From Ascidiaceihabitans sp029251465 (GTDB lineage Bacteria; Pseudomonadota; Alphaproteobacteria; Rhodobacterales; Rhodobacteraceae), in assembly GCF_042932805.1 (NCBI RefSeq), contig NZ_CP170633.1, positions 2,604,001 to 2,668,000 of the forward strand: a DNA stretch of 64,000 nucleotides, written 5' to 3'. Both the position numbers and the translations under genes were made by a program. Below, in pieces: positions 60,564 through 64,000 of the stretch (position 1 is its first letter; the number at the start of each line of letters is the position of its first letter). The notes under the pieces are model-generated. The model saw only the letters and a list, made by a program, of their open reading frames with translations. It searched no databases and was not told the DNA's origin.

Positions 60564-63500
60564 AAATACCCCTCACGCTTCCTTTGGCGAAGACGCTGTC
60601 GAAATCCGATTTCCTGAAGGTAAACATGGCATAATTAGACGTCTCATTTCGTCAAATGACCGACGCTCCTTCACTGAGCTGGGTAAAAACGATCGAGACT
60701 TGCTGTTTGCCATAGCGGATTTGCGTAATTGGCAAGATCAGCACCCGCAAGACGTAGAGATAACCGACGACCATCTACGACTATCACACGACGCTGCAGC
60801 AAGCTTGTCGGCGGCTGCCGCAGAAGCCATCGGACTGCCGCCTACGGTTGAGTTTACTCTTAAAACGGATGTAACCGGCGTTCTTGGCGGGCAGGATTTC
60901 AAGTTACACTACGAGTGGATGCGTCATGGACAGCGCGAAACAGCCAAGCGGATGGGGTCAGTTCTGACCACTTCAAAAGGCAAACGACGCGTCCCGTTGT
61001 GGATGAAACGCGCTCTTGATATTGCCGATGACTTCGATGCAAGCCAGCCAATGGAAACACACTGGCGGGCTTTGGCACAATTTCGCCATGCGCTTGAACC
61101 CGAAGACATGGTGCCCGAAACAATGCCAGAGAACCGAGAAATGGCGGGCCTTTCGATGACCGCTTTTTTACGCGGTCTTGAAGTGCGGATTGCTGACCGG
61201 TTTTCAATTTCCCCTGATCGCACTCTGGGTGAGTTTGAAGTTGTGCCCTATTCCGCAGAACAATTGGCATCAAAAGGCCTTGGTGAAGATGACATTTCGG
61301 AATCCGATTCAGAGCTTGATGGTGAAGCGCTGGCAGTGTTCCAGCATAAGCTACGTAGCAGGGGTCCCCGACCAGCATATCAGCTTGGAAGCAACGCGTA
61401 TTTGGTAATTGACCGAGGAGCCGCACCAATCTTGGAAGAGATGGCACGTGTACAAAGAGCATCAAGGGAGGAACGGCGCACGTTCGTCGAAAATCCGCGT
61501 GCTTACATCACCGAAGCGGTGAACCGTCATTTGTCTGAGCAAGGGGCCTTTGAAGGGCTTGATGCCATCGGACAGGAAGAGTTGGTAGAGTCTGTCGCTG
61601 GCCCGGCATTAATCGAAAGCCGTGAGTATTCAGATCGCGTGACCGGGACAACAATCTATAAAAAGCCGCCCACCGATTTCGAGAGCAGTGGAACAGCCTG
61701 GTTGCCTGAAGTTTTTGATGCCGCGGTCACAGAAACGATCCGTAATATGCCAGTACAAGCGCTGCGTGACTTACATGCGCACATGACTGATGTCTTGGAG
61801 AAAAATAGCGACGCACCCGCGCAAATCGAAGAGCACACCATTGCTGTAACACATGGGCGACTGGCCGCTTTGGCCGGTGAGTTAGATCGCCGTGACCGCG
61901 AAGAGATGGGCGGCGATGAAAGTACAGAGAAGACCGCAGACGATACAATCGGCCCAATCATACTCGACACGCTCGACAATTTCGAAGAGCTTTCTTGGCA
62001 TGCAGAACTTGAGCCACGCACGCCTACTCTGCCCTTTGTCCTGCCAGAAACGATCACAACGACGCTTCGAAATCATCAGACCGAAGGCTTTGACTGGGCC
62101 ACTCGCGCTTGGCAAAGCGGATTGCCGGGAATACTCAACGCCGATGAGCAAGGGCTCGGCAAAACGCTGCAAACACTTTCTTTTTTGGCATGGCTGAAAG
62201 AGCACATGAAAAGCTCAGACGCCGCGATCCGTGGACCGATCTTGATCGTGGCACCGACATCCCTTTTGCGCAACTGGGAACAAGAGGTCGAAACCCACGT
62301 CGCTGCGCGCGGCTTTGGCACTTTAATTCGGCTCTATGGATCGTCGATTTCGACACAAAAGAAAAACGGTTCCCAAGGGACCGAAACCAACACAGGCCTG
62401 CCACTGCTGGATTTCGATTGGCTGGATGAAGCATTTGAAGACGGCCGCGCGCACCGCTATTGGATTTTGACCACATACACGACTTTGGCAAATTACCAAC
62501 ATTCGCTCGGACGCATTCGCTTTTCAGCTCTTGTCATGGACGAGATACAGAACATCAAGAACCGTTCTACACTCGCCTCCAAAGCTGCCGAAGCCATGAA
62601 CGCTGATTTCCGTCTTGGATTGACCGGCACGCCCATCGAAAACTCGGCCATGGACCTATGGACGATTATGGACAGAATTGCCCCCGGCTCGCTTGGCGCG
62701 GGAACCGACTTTAAAAAACAGTACACTCCACCAGATGCAGATAATATGTTGGAACTACATCGTCGGGTTTTCGAGCCACAGGAAAATCATCCACCTTTGG
62801 GACTGCGGCGATTGAAAGACGAAGTTGCGCGTGAACTTCCTTCAAAAAGCAGGTTCTTGCACCCCAGACTGATGCCGCAAGTTCAGGCGCTGGCCTACGA
62901 TCAAGCTCAGCAAAAACTGTCAGCTGGTGGACCCGGTGCTGCTCTACGGATGCTGCATCATATTCGTTCAGTCTCGGTTCATCCTGGTCCATCTGAAGTG
63001 AAAATTCCCGACGAATTTGTAGCGATGAGCGCGCGGCTTGATGCAACGATGGAGATTTTGCACAATATTAGATCGCGAAAGGAGCGTGTTCTTGTATTTA
63101 TTGAGCATCGCGAGATGCAATTCAGATTTGCCGAGATTGTTCGGCATTTTCTTGGGCTGGAGCGTATTGATGTTATCAACGGCGACACTCCAATTTCTCG
63201 CCGGCAAGAAATCGTAAATCGATTTCAACGCCACCTGTCGCAAGATGACGGCTTCGACATGTTAATCCTTGGCCCGAAATCTGCCGGTACGGGCCTTACA
63301 CTTACGGCTGCCACACATGTTATACATCTATCGCGTTGGTGGAATCCTGCTGTTGAGGAGCAATGCAATGACAGGGTTCATCGCATCGGCCAGACCAAGC
63401 CAGTGCAAGTACATGTTCCTATGGCAATCCATCCGGGATTGGGGGCGCAAAGCTTTGACTGCCTGCTTCAAAGCTTAATGCAACGCAAACGTCGGCTGGC

Positions 63501-63684
63501 GGCACAGGCGCTTTGGCCGATGGGTGATACCAAGGCAGACCTATCTATTCTTTTGGACGGTCTGACACAGAACCCGCCAGCAGGCACTCACACATCACTT
63601 AATGATTGTATGGCAGAACTCTACCGACGCGATGGCCTCGCCTCCACGGAAGCAAACGCCGACAAAGCTTGGCCAATGCCATAA
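60556..63684 (+). CDS. zorD: Zorya type I anti-phage protein ZorD (SNF2-like helicase/nuclease)
   Basis: 1042 residues from ATG 60556, which lies inside the end of zorC; an in-frame ATG at 60376 would overlap zorC by 188 bases and is unlikely. Residues 1-490 form the N-terminal regulatory region. The SNF2 motor follows: LNADEQGLGKTLQTLSFLAWL (Walker A near residue 533), ILIVAPTSLLRNWEQEV, VMDEIQNIKNRST (motif II near 661), RLGLTGTPIENSAMDLW, and the second lobe GPKSAGTGLTLTAATHVIHLSRWWNPAVEEQCNDRVHRIGQTKPVQV (motifs V-VI near 900-950). The ATPase translocates on DNA and degrades it when the ZorAB motor signals infection. All helicase motifs are intact. Confidence 0.93.
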   Translation: MSENTPHASFGEDAVEIRFPEGKHGIIRRLISSNDRRSFTELGKNDRDLLFAIADLRNWQDQHPQDVEITDDHLRLSHDAAASLSAAAAEAIGLPPTVEFTLKTDVTGVLGGQDFKLHYEWMRHGQRETAKRMGSVLTTSKGKRRVPLWMKRALDIADDFDASQPMETHWRALAQFRHALEPEDMVPETMPENREMAGLSMTAFLRGLEVRIADRFSISPDRTLGEFEVVPYSAEQLASKGLGEDDISESDSELDGEALAVFQHKLRSRGPRPAYQLGSNAYLVIDRGAAPILEEMARVQRASREERRTFVENPRAYITEAVNRHLSEQGAFEGLDAIGQEELVESVAGPALIESREYSDRVTGTTIYKKPPTDFESSGTAWLPEVFDAAVTETIRNMPVQALRDLHAHMTDVLEKNSDAPAQIEEHTIAVTHGRLAALAGELDRRDREEMGGDESTEKTADDTIGPIILDTLDNFEELSWHAELEPRTPTLPFVLPETITTTLRNHQTEGFDWATRAWQSGLPGILNADEQGLGKTLQTLSFLAWLKEHMKSSDAAIRGPILIVAPTSLLRNWEQEVETHVAARGFGTLIRLYGSSISTQKKNGSQGTETNTGLPLLDFDWLDEAFEDGRAHRYWILTTYTTLANYQHSLGRIRFSALVMDEIQNIKNRSTLASKAAEAMNADFRLGLTGTPIENSAMDLWTIMDRIAPGSLGAGTDFKKQYTPPDADNMLELHRRVFEPQENHPPLGLRRLKDEVARELPSKSRFLHPRLMPQVQALAYDQAQQKLSAGGPGAALRMLHHIRSVSVHPGPSEVKIPDEFVAMSARLDATMEILHNIRSRKERVLVFIEHREMQFRFAEIVRHFLGLERIDVINGDTPISRRQEIVNRFQRHLSQDDGFDMLILGPKSAGTGLTLTAATHVIHLSRWWNPAVEEQCNDRVHRIGQTKPVQVHVPMAIHPGLGAQSFDCLLQSLMQRKRRLAAQALWPMGDTKADLSILLDGLTQNPPAGTHTSLNDCMAELYRRDGLASTEANADKAWPMP

Positions 63685-63705
63685 TGAGTAGGGTTTATAA
63701 CATAT

Positions 63706-63768
63706 ATGATTAATGTCGAAATGACCGCAGACGAGCGGCTTCAAAACCCATCAAGTGAGGCAGCATGA
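63706..63768 (+). CDS. Possible 20-codon leader peptide after zorD
   Basis: ATG 63706 opens a 20-residue frame (begins MINVEMTADER) whose TGA overlaps the ATG of the next gene in the ATGA pattern common in this operon. No strong ribosome-binding site precedes it. It may be chance or a coupling leader. Confidence 0.25.
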   Translation: MINVEMTADERLQNPSSEAA

Positions 63769-64000
63769 GCAATGATAGTGATATCTGGGTGGGGGACCTG
63801 GATGGATACGTTAACATTGATGCAATCTCACGTGACCATGAGGCTGAGCAAAAACAAGCTCAATTAGACAGGGATATCGACGAAATCGGCGATATCCCTT
63901 TGTTCGGAGGAAAGAGCATTTCGTCGTGGATGCTCTTTTCGCATGGTATAATGACACTCGCCTGGGAGCTGACAAGTCTCGTTGCCTCGAGTCCTGCGAC
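63765..64000 (+). CDS. Unrecognised protein downstream of the Zorya genes, N-terminal part
   Basis: ATG 63765 is followed by 78 codons without a stop to the window end, preceded by a weak GTGAGG. The visible part begins MSNDSDIWVGDLDGYVNIDA, has a charged helix (SRDHEAEQKQAQLDRDIDEIGDIP) and then a hydrophobic stretch (SSWMLFSHGIMTLAWELTSLV) that could be a membrane or buried helix. It is on the zor strand, 80 bases after zorD. I do not recognise it; it may belong to the defence locus or be an unrelated neighbour. Confidence 0.6.
   Translation, partial: MSNDSDIWVGDLDGYVNIDAISRDHEAEQKQAQLDRDIDEIGDIPLFGGKSISSWMLFSHGIMTLAWELTSLVASSPA

Noticed and set aside
1..64000. tRNA, rRNA or CRISPR loci
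   Set aside because: No cloverleaf-type segment, conserved rRNA block or repeat-spacer array was found by eye on either strand.

Overview
The window looks like the chromosome of a marine alphaproteobacterium of the Rhodobacterales (Roseobacter) type. The evidence is indirect: two TRAP transporters, a DUF1989-GcvT protein resembling trimethylamine N-oxide demethylase, a haem-uptake cluster of the roseobacter kind, a seven-subunit Mrp antiporter with fused MrpA/MrpB, RTX repeat proteins, and moderately GC-rich codon use. No rRNA or tRNA gene was seen, so the placement is an inference from gene content.

Layout. 1-4.0 kb: the end of a GntR/FadR-type regulator, a TRAP transporter (dctPQM) and a peroxiredoxin-like protein. 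4.1-9.6 kb: a TPP riboswitch followed by a tightly overlapping thiamin salvage and uptake operon (thiM-thiE-thiD-thiY-tenA-thiZ-thiX). 9.6-18.1 kb: a LysR regulator, a YcsI/DUF1445 protein, a second TRAP transporter and a fused 5-oxoprolinase, which together suggest uptake and opening of 5-oxoproline or a similar lactam. 18.1-28 kb: a CAP-RTX secreted protein, an antitoxin/zeta-toxin pair, a group II truncated globin coupled to the Tdm-like protein, a GlxA-type regulator, a crotonase and a second RTX gene interrupted by an in-frame TAA. 28-34 kb: mrpABCDEFG. 34-35.4 kb: a divergent AhpD-like/TetR pair in which both genes are broken but the palindromic operator is intact. 35.4-45.1 kb: a GST-like protein, then haem acquisition (tonB-exbD-exbD-exbB-orf-receptor on the minus strand, hmuSTUV on the plus strand). 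45.1-48.4 kb: a likely nitric-oxide/redox stress group (NsrR-like Rrf2 regulator, NDH-2, group III truncated globin, small membrane proteins). 48.8-50.8 kb: an orphan sensor kinase with a periplasmic solute-binding domain.

50.8-64 kb is an accessory defence island. It opens with insertion-sequence debris: a 3'-truncated IS110 element, a 19-codon scrap of a zinc-type dehydrogenase, and a complete IS3-family element whose two flanks do not match. The IS3 element ends exactly where an MmeI-like restriction-methyltransferase gene is cut off. Divergent from that gene is a complete type I Zorya anti-phage system (zorA-zorB-zorC-zorD, each overlapping the next). A further unrecognised gene starts about 80 bases after zorD and runs off the window.

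The strongest leads are: the Zorya operon with its upstream palindrome and the unknown gene behind it; the IS-scarred restriction gene; the lactam-uptake operon; the globin-Tdm coupling; and the cluster of freshly broken genes on both sides of the mrp operon. All coordinates and motifs were read by eye and no database search was run.
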